From Pseudomonadota bacterium (GTDB lineage Bacteria > Pseudomonadota > Gammaproteobacteria > Acidiferrobacterales > Acidiferrobacteraceae), in assembly GCA_021777335.1 (NCBI GenBank), contig JAJYDT010000011.1, forward strand, positions 1 through 50,745: DNA of 50,745 nucleotides, written 5' to 3'. Below the pieces are notes generated by a model. The model searched no databases. It saw only the letters and a list, made by a program, of their open reading frames with translations, and was not told where the DNA came from. A program made the position numbers and the translations under genes. Positions 35,818 through 44,582 of this stretch are shown in pieces. Position 1 is the first letter of the stretch. Each line of letters starts with the position of its first letter.

Positions 35818-36591
35818 TCAGTCGGCCCAGCCCCGCAGCCGGTAATACCAGAGTCCTACCCACTCGTGGAGCACGTCCTCGAGCACGAGCGGAGCCTTGT
35901 TGCTCGGCATCCACGAGTACACGGTGACACGCCCATCGCTTCGGTAGAAGCAGGGATAAGGAATCATCCGCAGACCGAACCGGCGCGCCACAGCCATTGA
36001 TCGCATCATGTGAAAAGCCGCCGTCACCAACCAGACCGATCCGTGGAAACGGCGTATCCGCCGACGTGAAAACTGGATGTTCTGATGTGTATCGAGAGAG
36101 TCGGGCTCGGTGCGAATGTCAGCCGCCGGCACGCCCATGCGTTGGGCCAGCCGCGCCATTTTCGCGGCGTCCGAATCCGCGTTGTCCGGTGTCGGTGCCC
36201 CCGAAAACAGCAGGATACCGCCGATACGGCGCCACAGCCGCACCCCGGCATCGGTGCTCTCCCATCCGACCTCGCCGAGCTTCGGATCCCAGCCGTGGCG
36301 TTTCACCCGCACCCAGCCTCCGGACAGCACGACGATAAGATTCTTGCCATGAACGACACCGGAGAGCGACGGCCGCTTGTACATGTGCTCCAGGTGACGT
36401 AGCAGAAGATTGGGAAGGAACGGCGTGTTTACGAGGTAGGTTGCGGCAGCCCCGACGAGCAAGACGTAGCGCCAAGGCCGCAGCCCTGATGTCCCGCGGA
36501 CGAACGCGACCACCGTCATCGCGACCAGCACGGCGAAGACGTAGACCATCGGGACAAAGAGCACTTCTGCCCATTCCCTGATTGATGGCAT
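35818..36591 (-). CDS. YdcF/SanA-like membrane protein (DUF218)
   Basis: This is a 257-residue protein with two N-terminal hydrophobic segments (about 10-32 and 41-58). A DUF218-type domain follows: NLIVVLSGGWVRVKR, LWRRIGGILLFSGAPTP, GVPAADIRTEPDSLDTHQNI and SVWLVTAAFHMMRSMAVARRFGL. Members act in the envelope (ElyC/SanA/YdcF group) and are linked to undecaprenyl-lipid or cell-wall metabolism; the exact role here is unknown. It is minus-strand, divergent from the polymerase-like gene at 37027. Confidence 0.82.
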   Translation of the reverse strand: MPSIREWAEVLFVPMVYVFAVLVAMTVVAFVRGTSGLRPWRYVLLVGAAATYLVNTPFLPNLLLRHLEHMYKRPSLSGVVHGKNLIVVLSGGWVRVKRHGWDPKLGEVGWESTDAGVRLWRRIGGILLFSGAPTPDNADSDAAKMARLAQRMGVPAADIRTEPDSLDTHQNIQFSRRRIRRFHGSVWLVTAAFHMMRSMAVARRFGLRMIPYPCFYRSDGRVTVYSWMPSNKAPLVLEDVLHEWVGLWYYRLRGWAD

Positions 36592-37026
36592 CGCTAAATT
36601 CCTTAGTTACGGTCCTTAGTACGGCGGCGTTCGAGATGCTTCCCGCGGCCCCGAGAAGCCCGTAGTAGGCGCGGCAAAGTACCTGCTCGTTGGTATGACA
36701 TGCCGCACGCACGACACACATGCTTGCTACTAATCTAAAAGACGACAGTTCGGATTCAGGAGGCGAACCGTACCTTACGTGGCGGCACCGCTACACGCCC
36801 GGCTCCGCGACGCCGCTGACAGAACCCGTGTCGGCGAGCTGCGGGATGCCGACGGCAGTGAGCGCTTCGCCTCCCGCCGCAGACACATTTCAAAGCAACG
36901 CTGGGAAAAAGTGGCCGATGACGCAGCGCATGATATAGAATCCGACGACTGTTTGCCACCGCGCGCTGCCGCGCCGCGTCTCTTCCGGGGGCGCGTGCGC
37001 CCCTACACACTCCCAGGACAAAAGCC
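36592..37026. other. divergent intergenic region
   Basis: 435 bp between the YdcF-like gene and the plus-strand polymerase-like gene, expected to carry both promoters. No gene or repeat was recognised; frames here are short and without motifs. Confidence 0.4.
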
Positions 37027-38382
37027 ATGGCCAGACTTCAGCCAGACTCCAGCGAATCCGCCGATACCGAACCGGCAGACTCCATGCGGAACCTTTACGC
37101 CGTCAAAATCAGCGCGATATGGGCCGCGGTACGGCGCGAGCCGCTGTCGTTCTGGGCCATCAATATGTACCTGCTTCTCGAGTACGTCCGGCCGCAGACG
37201 GCCTATAGCACGCTCAACATTATGCCCTGGGACAAAGTCTTCCTGGTCATCGCGCTTATCGCCCTGCTCGGCGAATCACGTACCGTGTCGGTGAAGAACG
37301 GGACCGACAAACTGATCATGCTTTTTCTGCTTGCGGTTCTGGTCTCCTCCGTCCTCGCGACTTACACAGGAATTTCATTCTCGCATTTCACCGACTTCTT
37401 TGACTGGCTGGTGATCTATTTTCTCATCACCCGCATCGTCACGACCGAAACCCGGTTCTTCATCTTTTTCCTGGCCTTTCTCGTTTACAATTTCAAGATG
37501 TCCCTGCATGGATTCCGGAGCTGGGCCGGCCGCGGCTTCGCGTGGGAGAACTGGGGTGTTACGGGAGCGCCCGGATGGTTCCAGAATTCGGGCGAATTCG
37601 GTATCGAACTTTGTGTTTTTTTTCCCCTCGGTTACTATTTTCTCGCGACTCTCTGGCCGCAGTGGGGTCGGATCAAGCGACTGTTCTTTCTGATGTTCCC
37701 GTTGACGACGATCGCCTCAGTTGCGGCGACGTCATCGCGCGGCGCAGCGTTCGGCCTTGCCGGTGCAGTCATATTCATAACGGCGCAAAGCCGCCACCGG
37801 GTCAAGGCTGTGTTCATTGCCGCAACGGTGCTCGGTCTGCTCTACCTCATCATCCCGCCGCAGTCGCTGGCGCGCTTTTACCGGTCCGGCGAGGACAAGA
37901 CTTCAATAGAGCGGCTCGTGCGCTGGAAGGACGGTATCAGCATGTTCGAAAAGCATCCGTTCTTCGGCATCGGCTTCTTCAACTGGGACCGATACTACGC
38001 CAGCCACTATTCCACTATCCACGGCGGATTTGGCCTTCCCCATAACATATTCATCCAGGCCGGTTCTGAGCTCGGGTCCTTCGGACTTGGCGTCTTCATC
38101 ATGCTGATCATCGCGGCGTTCGTAAACAACCACAAAACACGCAAGCTCGTACCGAAATCCCGCAATCCGTTCCTGCACAATACCGCACTCGGCTGGGACG
38201 CGGCGATGATCGGGTTCCTCGTGAGCGGTTCATTCATCACGGTACTTTACTATCCTTATTTCTGGATCGACCTCGCCTTCGTGGTGGCCCTGCGGACGAT
38301 AGCCGAGAACGTCGCGCGGCAAGAGCCGGAGCTATCAGACGGGCACGCCGAATTCATTGATTCCCCTCCCCCGGTATTTTGA
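37027..38382 (+). CDS. O-antigen ligase/polymerase-like membrane protein (exosortase A-associated)
   Basis: This is a 451-residue polytopic inner-membrane protein. FWAINMYLLLEYVRPQTAYS and the MSLHGFRSWAGRGFAWENWG, TGAPGWFQNSGEFGIEL blocks are characteristic of the XrtA-associated Wzy/WaaL-like family. A large periplasmic loop with RLVRWKDGISMFEKHPFFGI, then GFGLPHNIFIQAGSELGSFG, carries the R, H and E residues typical of the O-antigen ligase superfamily. It would polymerise the repeat units or ligate the chain to an acceptor. About 10 hydrophobic segments are visible. The ATP-grasp gene 74 bp downstream is probably co-transcribed. Confidence 0.88.
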   Translation: MARLQPDSSESADTEPADSMRNLYAVKISAIWAAVRREPLSFWAINMYLLLEYVRPQTAYSTLNIMPWDKVFLVIALIALLGESRTVSVKNGTDKLIMLFLLAVLVSSVLATYTGISFSHFTDFFDWLVIYFLITRIVTTETRFFIFFLAFLVYNFKMSLHGFRSWAGRGFAWENWGVTGAPGWFQNSGEFGIELCVFFPLGYYFLATLWPQWGRIKRLFFLMFPLTTIASVAATSSRGAAFGLAGAVIFITAQSRHRVKAVFIAATVLGLLYLIIPPQSLARFYRSGEDKTSIERLVRWKDGISMFEKHPFFGIGFFNWDRYYASHYSTIHGGFGLPHNIFIQAGSELGSFGLGVFIMLIIAAFVNNHKTRKLVPKSRNPFLHNTALGWDAAMIGFLVSGSFITVLYYPYFWIDLAFVVALRTIAENVARQEPELSDGHAEFIDSPPPVF

Positions 38383-38456
38383 TCCCATAACCGCCAATTT
38401 ACTGCACGATTCCCTGACCCGTCACCAATGTACCAGTCGCCCGAGTGCGGCCAACC

Positions 38457-39659
38457 ATGAAGACTCCACAGACTCAGCCGAGCGTGCTCATACTCGACGG
38501 AAACCAGCGCAGCGCGCTGGCGGCGACCCGTTCGCTCGGACGTCTGGGGATCCCGGTCACGGTCGCCGACGAAACCCCCCGGTCGCTCGCCGCAGCGTCG
38601 CGCTACTGCACTGACCGGTTTGGCTATCCATCACCTTCCGAGCAGCCCGATGAATTCTTGGATACGGTACAGCGCAATGCCGCGGCGCGCGCTGTGACCG
38701 TAATTTTCCCAATGACCGAAGTATCGGCGTACCTGCTCGTGAGGAACCGCGGCCGGTTTGCGCCAGCCGTGATCCCCCTGCCCGACAGCGAGAACTGGGA
38801 CTTGGTCGCCGACAAATGCCGGTTGCTGCAGGTCGCGCAGCAGCTGCAGGTTCCGGTCCCCGAAACGCTTTTCCCTGCCGACGCCGACGCATTGCGTGCC
38901 GCGGCTGACCGCATTGGCTTCCCGGTCGTACTCAAGCCGTGCCGGTCTAAAGTGTGGCGTGAAGGACGGTGCACGGCCACGTCGGTACACATTGCCCTCG
39001 ACCACGATGATCTCTCGGCACTTATGGCTCGGCACGAATACCTTCGGAATTTTCCGCTTGCCGTCCAGGCCCGGGTACCGGGATCAGGACTCGGGGTGTT
39101 CGCCCTCTACGACCACGGCACGGCCGTGACTTTCTTCGCGCACCGCCGGATCCGGGAAAAACCGCCCCGCGGCGGAGTGAGCGTGCTCAGCGAGAGCATT
39201 CCGGTGCGGGCCGATCTGCAGGCCTACGCTACGCGCCTCCTGGACCATGCCCGATGGCACGGCGTGGCGATGGTGGAGTTCCGGGGCACCGCAGATGGAG
39301 TCCCGTACCTGATGGAGATCAATCCCCGATTCTGGGGCTCCCTGCAGCTGGCGATCGATTCCGGCGTCAACTTCCCGGGCATGCTCTACGATCTCACGCT
39401 GGGCAGACGTCCAACGCCACCTGCGGGCTACCGCACCGGCATCCGCACCCGCTGGCTGCTTGGAGACCTCGACCGCCTGTATCTAGTACTCCGCAAGCGC
39501 GAAACCGGCCCGTCCGATATCTCGCGACTGCGGGAGGTGCTCCAGTTCCTGCGGTTCTTCAGCGCGGGTACACGCTACGAAGTCAACCGGTTCGGCGATC
39601 TCGGGCCCTTTCTTTTCGAGATCGGGCGTTACCTGCACGAACTACTGATTAACGCATAA
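38457..39659 (+). CDS. ATP-grasp domain protein
   Basis: This is a 400-residue ATP-grasp fold protein. The N-terminal pre-ATP-grasp domain begins VLILDGNQRSALAATRSLG. The nucleotide-binding part includes DKCRLLQVAQQLQVPVPETL and FPVVLKPCRSKVWREG. The metal/ATP motif GVAMVEFRGTADGVPYLMEINPRFWGS carries the E and N ligands. Such enzymes join a carboxylate to an amine or thiol through an acyl phosphate; in an EPS locus it may attach an amino acid or amide substituent, which is inference. ATG 38457 is chosen; GTG 38445 is in frame. Confidence 0.84.
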   Translation: MKTPQTQPSVLILDGNQRSALAATRSLGRLGIPVTVADETPRSLAAASRYCTDRFGYPSPSEQPDEFLDTVQRNAAARAVTVIFPMTEVSAYLLVRNRGRFAPAVIPLPDSENWDLVADKCRLLQVAQQLQVPVPETLFPADADALRAAADRIGFPVVLKPCRSKVWREGRCTATSVHIALDHDDLSALMARHEYLRNFPLAVQARVPGSGLGVFALYDHGTAVTFFAHRRIREKPPRGGVSVLSESIPVRADLQAYATRLLDHARWHGVAMVEFRGTADGVPYLMEINPRFWGSLQLAIDSGVNFPGMLYDLTLGRRPTPPAGYRTGIRTRWLLGDLDRLYLVLRKRETGPSDISRLREVLQFLRFFSAGTRYEVNRFGDLGPFLFEIGRYLHELLINA

Positions 39660-39861
39660 ATAATGTCCTACTTTAGGCGTAAAGAAAGCGGGCAGTGTCG
39701 GATGAAGGAGCGCAGCAGCCAGACGGGACGCCGGCTCTATGCGGACGAGGACTTTGGCGTGGAGCTCAAATTTGCCTCGAGGATGATAGGCCGTTCTTTA
39801 CGCGCCGATTGCTCAGTATCCCGGATGCAGTTACGGCAGCATGGCTTCAAGACTATTTTCA
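39660..39861. other. left flank of RIT element, possible truncated gene
   Basis: A plus-strand frame running into the left inverted repeat reads CLEDDRPFFTRRLLSIPDAV and TAAWLQDYFHYAE. The composition is protein-like and could be the start of a gene cut by the RIT insertion, but neither the family nor a continuation on the right side (43276 onward) was recognised. Confidence 0.35.
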
Positions 39862-39953
39862 TTATGCCGAGCGGACGATTATGCCGAACGGGGGTGTTTT
39901 GGCCGCTCGCAACGCTGATTTGCAGGGATCCCGCTCGGCATAGTTTCCTGGCT
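39862..39953 (+). repeat. RIT left inverted repeat (92 bp)
   Basis: Exact reverse complement of 43152-43243. It contains two direct motifs, TATGCCGAGCGG (39863-39874) and TATGCCGAACGG (39880-39891), and one inverted motif, CCGCTCGGCATA (39931-39942). These are candidate recombinase-binding arms. It ends 31 bp before the first recombinase ATG, so the promoter for the operon must lie largely inside it. Confidence 0.92.
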
Positions 39954-39984
39954 TCTCCTTTCATCATGGAACGGAGAAGCAGAG

Positions 39985-41226
39985 ATGAGCAAACCAGGAT
40001 TTTTCGCATTTTCGGGTACACGTCGTCGTATGTACGCGGGCCCTCTGGGTTCGTATATCGACGATTTCATTGGGCTGCTTCAAAAGCAAGGGTACAACCG
40101 CCATTCGATTCGCTGCAAGATTCGATCGGTTGCCGCTTTCAGTCGCTGGCTTGGTCGCCAGGATGGCGCACGGGAGGACGTGGATTCCGATCAAGTGTGC
40201 CAATTCCTGGCATATCGTCAGCGCCGTGGTCGCTACGATCTGGGTGACAACGCCGCGCTACGGCAGATGACCGATCTGTTGCGCAGCAAGCGGGTTGTGC
40301 CCGCCGTGACTTCATCAAGGCGCCTCGGTGAGCGCGAGCAGGCCGAAGCGGATTTCCGCCAACACTTGCTGCAGGGCCGCGGATTATCACGGGTAACCTT
40401 AAATTGCTATCAGCGATGCGTGTCGCGATTCCTGCGCGCTCGCTTTGCCGACGGGCCTATGCGGTTCGATCAACTGACCGCGGCCGATGTCACCGACTTC
40501 ATTCAGCGTAATGCGCGCGGATACAGCTTTAGCCGTGGGCAACAGGGGGTGACGGCACTGCGCGCGTTTCTGAGGTACCTTCTTCAACGAGGAAGAATTG
40601 CAATTGATCTCTCCCTCGGCGTGCCGAAGATGGCCTCTTGGTCCTTGGCAAAGGTGCCGGCGTACCTACGCGCTGACCAGGTCGCCCGTGTTCTCAAGAG
40701 ATGTGATCGCCACACGGTCATAGGCCGGCGCGACTTTGCGATCCTGTTATTACTCGCCCGGCTTGGACTCAGGGCGGGCGAGGTGGCCGCCTTGCGCCTC
40801 GATGATGTCAACTGGGAACAGGGATCTGTGACCCTGCGCGGCAAGGGTGGCCGTTGGACACGCCTACCGCTCCCTCATGACGTCGGTGAAGCGATCGTCG
40901 ATTATCTGGCCAATGGACGACCCGCCTGCGCCGACCGTCGCATCTTTCTTCGTGCGCACGCCCCCCAGGGGGGATTCCGGGACGCCACGGCGATTTCAAT
41001 CATCGCATCGCACGCCTTGGCGCGGGCGCGGATCGATCACCCGCGCGGCGGAGCGCATGTATTTCGCCATTCATTGGCCACCGAGATGCTCCGCCAAGGA
41101 TCTTCCCTCGCCGAGATCGGTCATGTGCTACGGCATCAGCATCCGGACACCACCCGGATCTACGCGAAGGTCGATTTGTCGGCTTTGCGAGAACTGGCGA
41201 TGCCGTGGCCGGGAGGTGCGCGATGA
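39985..41226 (+). CDS. ritA: RIT tyrosine recombinase A
   Basis: This is a 413-residue phage integrase family recombinase. An N-terminal SAM-like core-binding region (about 20-200) precedes the catalytic domain. Catalytic residues visible are Arg I in ARLGLRAGEVAALRLDDV, the beta-hairpin Lys in LRGKGGRWTRLPLP, HVFRHSLATEML (H-x-x-R), the third His in GHVLRHQHPDTTRIYAKV and the Tyr nucleophile in RIYAKV. ATG 39985 has GGAG about 9 nt upstream. Its TGA overlaps the next start as ATGA. In RIT elements the three proteins are not interchangeable and all are thought to be required. Confidence 0.9.
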   Translation: MSKPGFFAFSGTRRRMYAGPLGSYIDDFIGLLQKQGYNRHSIRCKIRSVAAFSRWLGRQDGAREDVDSDQVCQFLAYRQRRGRYDLGDNAALRQMTDLLRSKRVVPAVTSSRRLGEREQAEADFRQHLLQGRGLSRVTLNCYQRCVSRFLRARFADGPMRFDQLTAADVTDFIQRNARGYSFSRGQQGVTALRAFLRYLLQRGRIAIDLSLGVPKMASWSLAKVPAYLRADQVARVLKRCDRHTVIGRRDFAILLLLARLGLRAGEVAALRLDDVNWEQGSVTLRGKGGRWTRLPLPHDVGEAIVDYLANGRPACADRRIFLRAHAPQGGFRDATAISIIASHALARARIDHPRGGAHVFRHSLATEMLRQGSSLAEIGHVLRHQHPDTTRIYAKVDLSALRELAMPWPGGAR

Positions 41227-42155
41227 TTTCCCTTCGCGATGCCATCGAGCAGTACGTGCTATTGCGCCGCGACCTCGGTTTCAAGCTCAACGGAGCGCAG
41301 TACTTGCTTCGCGATTTCGCAGGCTTCATGGAAGATCACGCTGCCCCCTACATCACCCGTGACCTCGCCGTGCAGTGGGCGATGCGGCCTCAACAGGTTC
41401 AGTCCTCGTACTGGGCTCAGCGCCTGATGGCCGTGCGTTGCTTTGCCCGTCACCACAGCGCCACGGACCCCCGAACCGAGATTCCGCCGCCAGATCTGCT
41501 GCGCTATCGTCCCCGCCGCGCCCGTCCCTACCTGTATACCGAGCACGATATCGAGCGGCTGATGGCGGCGGCCAGGGCGTTGCGGCCCGCCGGCAGTTTG
41601 CGTGGTTTGACCTACGCAAGCCTTCTAGGCCTTTTATCGGTCACCGGACTGCGGATCAGTGAGGCACTGGCATTGAGGGCGGCGGACGTCGATTGGCAGG
41701 CGGGTCTGCTGAGGATTCGTAAAACCAAGTTTGGCAAAGCGCGACTCGTTCCGCTTCATTCCTCGACGCGTCGCGGTCTGCGGCAATACGCACGGCAACG
41801 TGATGCCTATTTTGGCTTTCTGCCCACCGCACATTTTTTTCTGTCGAAGGGTGGTCGGCCATTGAGCGCCAACGAGGTTTGGAAGACATTCCGATTGCTT
41901 TGTCGTCAGGTGGGCCTGCATGCGTCCGCCGATTGGGACGAGCCACAGCTGCATCACTTTCGCCACCGCCTGGCGACCGAGTCACTGTTGCGATGGTACC
42001 GCTCGGGCGACGATGTCGAGCAGCGGTTGCCAGTCTTGTCCACGTTCCTCGGACACGCCAGCATCGCCTCGACATACTGGTACCTGTCGAGTCACCCCGA
42101 GCTGATGGGGCGGGCGATGCAACGCCTGGAGCAGCGCTGGGAGAAGACGTCATGA
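41223..42155 (+). CDS. ritB: RIT tyrosine recombinase B
   Basis: This is a 310-residue tyrosine recombinase. Catalytic motifs are LLSVTGLRISEALALRAADV (Arg I), TKFGKARLVPL (Lys), LHHFRHRLATESLL (H-x-x-R) and LGHASIASTYWYLSSHP (His and Tyr). ATG 41223 has GGGAGG 6 nt upstream and overlaps the ritA stop; an in-frame GTG at 41205 is less likely. The gene ends with another ATGA overlap into ritC, so the trio is translationally coupled. Confidence 0.9.
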   Translation: MISLRDAIEQYVLLRRDLGFKLNGAQYLLRDFAGFMEDHAAPYITRDLAVQWAMRPQQVQSSYWAQRLMAVRCFARHHSATDPRTEIPPPDLLRYRPRRARPYLYTEHDIERLMAAARALRPAGSLRGLTYASLLGLLSVTGLRISEALALRAADVDWQAGLLRIRKTKFGKARLVPLHSSTRRGLRQYARQRDAYFGFLPTAHFFLSKGGRPLSANEVWKTFRLLCRQVGLHASADWDEPQLHHFRHRLATESLLRWYRSGDDVEQRLPVLSTFLGHASIASTYWYLSSHPELMGRAMQRLEQRWEKTS

Positions 42156-43150
42156 GTGCTCATACCCCTTTGGCACCGCTGCTCGAACGATTCTTTACTC
42201 AACGGCTGATGACGCAGCGACAAGTCAGTCCCCACACGATCGCTTCATACCGAGACACGTTCCGCCTCTTTTTTCAGTTCGCACGTGAGCGGAGCAAGAA
42301 GGCGCCCTGCGAGTTAGCGTTCTCGGATATCGATGTCGATCTGGTCGAGGCGTTCCTCGCCGACTTGGAGAACGGCCGAGGCATCGGCGCCCGCAGCCGC
42401 AATTTGCGCTTGAGCGCCATTCGCTCCTTTTTTCGCTACGCCGCCTACTATGAACCCGCACATGTCGCGCGCATTCAACAAATCCTGGTTATTCCAGCCA
42501 AACGCCACGATCGCACACTGGTCGGATTTCTCAGCCGGCCGGAAGTCGAGGCCCTTCTGGCGGCTCCGGATCTGCGTACCTGGAACGGCCGACGCGATCA
42601 CGCCCTACTGCGGGTCGCTTTCCAGACAGGGATGCGTCTATCCGAACTGACCGGTTTGCGCCGAAGCGACGTCGAGTTGAGCACTGGCGCACACGTCCGC
42701 TGCTTGGGGAAAGGACGAAAAGAGCGCTGCACGCCGCTGACCTCGCAAACGGTTAAGGTTTTGAAGACGTGGATTGAAGAACCGATGCGCGGTTCATCAG
42801 ACAGGCTATTTCCCACCGTTCACGGTCAACGCCTGAGCGCCGACGCGGTCCAGTACTTATTCGCCAAATACACGGCCATCGCACGCGAGAGATGTGTGTC
42901 ATTGAGGAAAAAACACGTGACTCCGCATATGGCGCGACATACCGCCGCCATGGAGCTTCTGCAGGCCGGTGTTGACGTGACGGTTATCGCTTTGTGGCTG
43001 GGCCACGAGTCGACCAAGACCACCCAAATTTACCTGGATGCCAACCTGGCTCTGAAGGAAACGGCGCTGGCAAAGACGATGCCACTCGCGGGTCGCAGAG
43101 GGCGTTTCCGGCCAGATGACCGAATGATCCAGTTCCTCAACAACCTATGA
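42152..43150 (+). CDS. ritC: RIT tyrosine recombinase C
   Basis: This is a 332-residue XerC/D-like tyrosine recombinase. The N-terminal core-binding domain has FFTQRLMTQRQVSPHTIASY. The catalytic domain has VAFQTGMRLSELTGLRRSDV (Arg I), LGKGRKERCTPL (Lys), VTPHMARHTAAMELL (H-x-x-R), LWLGHESTKTTQIYL (His and Tyr). The start ATG 42152 overlaps the ritB stop; the frame itself is open upstream to 41879, inside ritB. The stop at 43148-43150 lies one base before the right inverted repeat, so the element carries no spare DNA on this side. Confidence 0.9.
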   Translation: MSAHTPLAPLLERFFTQRLMTQRQVSPHTIASYRDTFRLFFQFARERSKKAPCELAFSDIDVDLVEAFLADLENGRGIGARSRNLRLSAIRSFFRYAAYYEPAHVARIQQILVIPAKRHDRTLVGFLSRPEVEALLAAPDLRTWNGRRDHALLRVAFQTGMRLSELTGLRRSDVELSTGAHVRCLGKGRKERCTPLTSQTVKVLKTWIEEPMRGSSDRLFPTVHGQRLSADAVQYLFAKYTAIARERCVSLRKKHVTPHMARHTAAMELLQAGVDVTVIALWLGHESTKTTQIYLDANLALKETALAKTMPLAGRRGRFRPDDRMIQFLNNL

Positions 43151-43151
43151 T

Positions 43152-43243
43152 AGCCAGGAAACTATGCCGAGCGGGATCCCTGCAAATCAGCGTTGCGAGC
43201 GGCCAAAACACCCCCGTTCGGCATAATCGTCCGCTCGGCATAA
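43152..43243 (-). repeat. RIT right inverted repeat (92 bp)
   Basis: Perfect reverse complement of 39862-39953, with the same three TATGCCGA-type motifs in mirrored order. It begins immediately after the ritC stop codon. Confidence 0.92.
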
Positions 43244-43275
43244 AGGAAGTTATGCCGCATGCGGCATAACTTCCT
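43244..43275. repeat. 32-bp perfect palindrome abutting the RIT right end
   Basis: AGGAAGTTATGCCGCA is followed directly by its exact reverse complement. The centre TATGCCGCATGCGGCATA resembles two head-to-head copies of the TATGCCGA motif inside the RIT repeats. No equivalent palindrome adjoins the left end. Confidence 0.85.
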
Positions 43276-43325
43276 CTACGTGTCTGTGGACACCTCGGCA
43301 ATGCGGTGTAGTGGTATTTGACCGC

Positions 43326-44537
43326 TCATCGATCATCCTGGGATCGTCCGCTATCCGAGGCGGGAGTGGATACGGAGGAGGGCGGCAGCTTCGCTTTTCC
43401 GCCCAGTCGTGCCCACAGGCGCTTTGCTGCTGAAAAGAGCCGGGGATGGCGACGCAGTGATTCCTTTGCTTGGTCCGCCGCGCAGCCGAGCGCGTACCGG
43501 GTCAGTGCCACGGGCTTTCTGTTGTACAGCCGCAGGCGCAGCAGTGTTTGAACCGTTTGTGTCCACTCCTCTTTCCATGCATCCCGAGCACCAAGCAGAT
43601 CGTATATCGAATAGCCGCCATCCCGGTAAAGACCGCGCAGTACGGTCTTGTGCAGAACTCGGCCGGGGGAATTTTTCGAAAAAGCCGGGTCGTAGCCGGT
43701 CTTGAGTACGTTAAAGGACTGTTTGTACGAAAGACAGTAGTCGAAGGCGATTTTCTTCCCGTCCAGTGCGAGAAAATAAAGCCGGAAGTTCTGCCTCCGG
43801 CTCATGGCCTGTGCGAGGTCAAGATAGAAGCGGGTCTCCGCTGCGGAGGCGCTGATTGCGGTACCGTGATCACCTTTCCAGCTCGATTTTTCGATCTCGA
43901 GGGCGTCCAGGACAGCTTGGTCCAGGCCCTGCCCATCGGCGATTTCGATCAGTCCGACGGAGCCCTCCTTCTGCAGCCGCCGCTCGAAGTAGTCCCAGTT
44001 CTTTCTGACCTTTTTATCGCGCGCGTCGAAGTAATCCTCCCACGTGCCTTCGATGGCGACATAGGGGCTCTCCATGCCGACTTCATCGCGTGCCCCAAAC
44101 AGACGCTTTCCTCGCATCTGCCTGACGAAGGTAACGACCTGCGCGTCATCCGGCAGATAGTCAAGCTCCATCAGGTCCCAATTGCAGATGCGGCGAAGGA
44201 GATGAAGCATGGACTCGAAGACTTCCTGGCCACTTTCACGCGGTAGAACGAAGTTGTACTTGTAGGTCTGCAGGTTTGACATCGAGCGCAGCACTGTCAG
44301 CTCCAACGGGCCAGAGCGCCGGCGCTCACGCAGAAGCGGCATGATTCCGCAGATCCGACCTTCTTCGCGGGCGATCACGATATTCAGTGCACCGACCGGA
44401 GCGAAGCTCTTCGCCCATGCATAAAACCATTCGTGTGTCAGAAAGATAGAGTCAAAGCCGGAGGCTTCGACAGCTTCGTTCCACGCGGTCTCCAGGGGGG
44501 CGAGCTGTTGCAGATCGCGAACAACTTCGATTTCCAT
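43326..44537 (-). CDS. BcsL/CelD-like GNAT acyltransferase
   Basis: This is a 403-residue protein with the double-GNAT layout of the CelD/BcsL group: WNEAVEASGFDSIFLTHEWF and VIAREEGRICGIMPLL in the first half, WEDYFDARDKKVRKNWDYFE in the middle, then FRLYFLALDGKKIAFDYCLS and SIYDLLGARDAWKEEWTQTV in the second. It probably adds an acyl or aminoacyl group to a polymer sugar; the substrate is unknown. AGGA lies 7 nt before ATG 44537. It is the last gene of a minus-strand trio, and a relic of a sister copy lies at 35401-35741. The last 25 residues are Ser-rich and poorly structured. Confidence 0.84.
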   Translation of the reverse strand: MEIEVVRDLQQLAPLETAWNEAVEASGFDSIFLTHEWFYAWAKSFAPVGALNIVIAREEGRICGIMPLLRERRRSGPLELTVLRSMSNLQTYKYNFVLPRESGQEVFESMLHLLRRICNWDLMELDYLPDDAQVVTFVRQMRGKRLFGARDEVGMESPYVAIEGTWEDYFDARDKKVRKNWDYFERRLQKEGSVGLIEIADGQGLDQAVLDALEIEKSSWKGDHGTAISASAAETRFYLDLAQAMSRRQNFRLYFLALDGKKIAFDYCLSYKQSFNVLKTGYDPAFSKNSPGRVLHKTVLRGLYRDGGYSIYDLLGARDAWKEEWTQTVQTLLRLRLYNRKPVALTRYALGCAADQAKESLRRHPRLFSAAKRLWARLGGKAKLPPSSVSTPASDSGRSQDDR

Positions 44538-44582
44538 TGATGGATCCTGTCGTCGGGCGATGCTTTGGTGCGGAGTGCCGGC

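Larger units (their letters stand above)
39862..43243 (+). mobile_element. RIT element (recombinase in trio), apparently complete
   Basis: This 3382-bp unit contains three consecutive plus-strand tyrosine recombinase genes joined by two ATGA overlaps and nothing else. Perfect 92-bp inverted repeats bound it at 39862-39953 and 43152-43243. This is the defining architecture of RIT elements, whose transposition mechanism is still poorly understood. All three recombinases keep their catalytic residues and open frames, and the repeats are identical, so the element looks recently active. No cargo gene is present. Target duplication could not be judged from one copy. Confidence 0.9.

Noticed and set aside
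39985-43150. Integron or phage integrase cluster
   Set aside because: No attC-like cassettes, no phage genes and no tRNA target; three overlapping recombinases with terminal inverted repeats fit a RIT element better.
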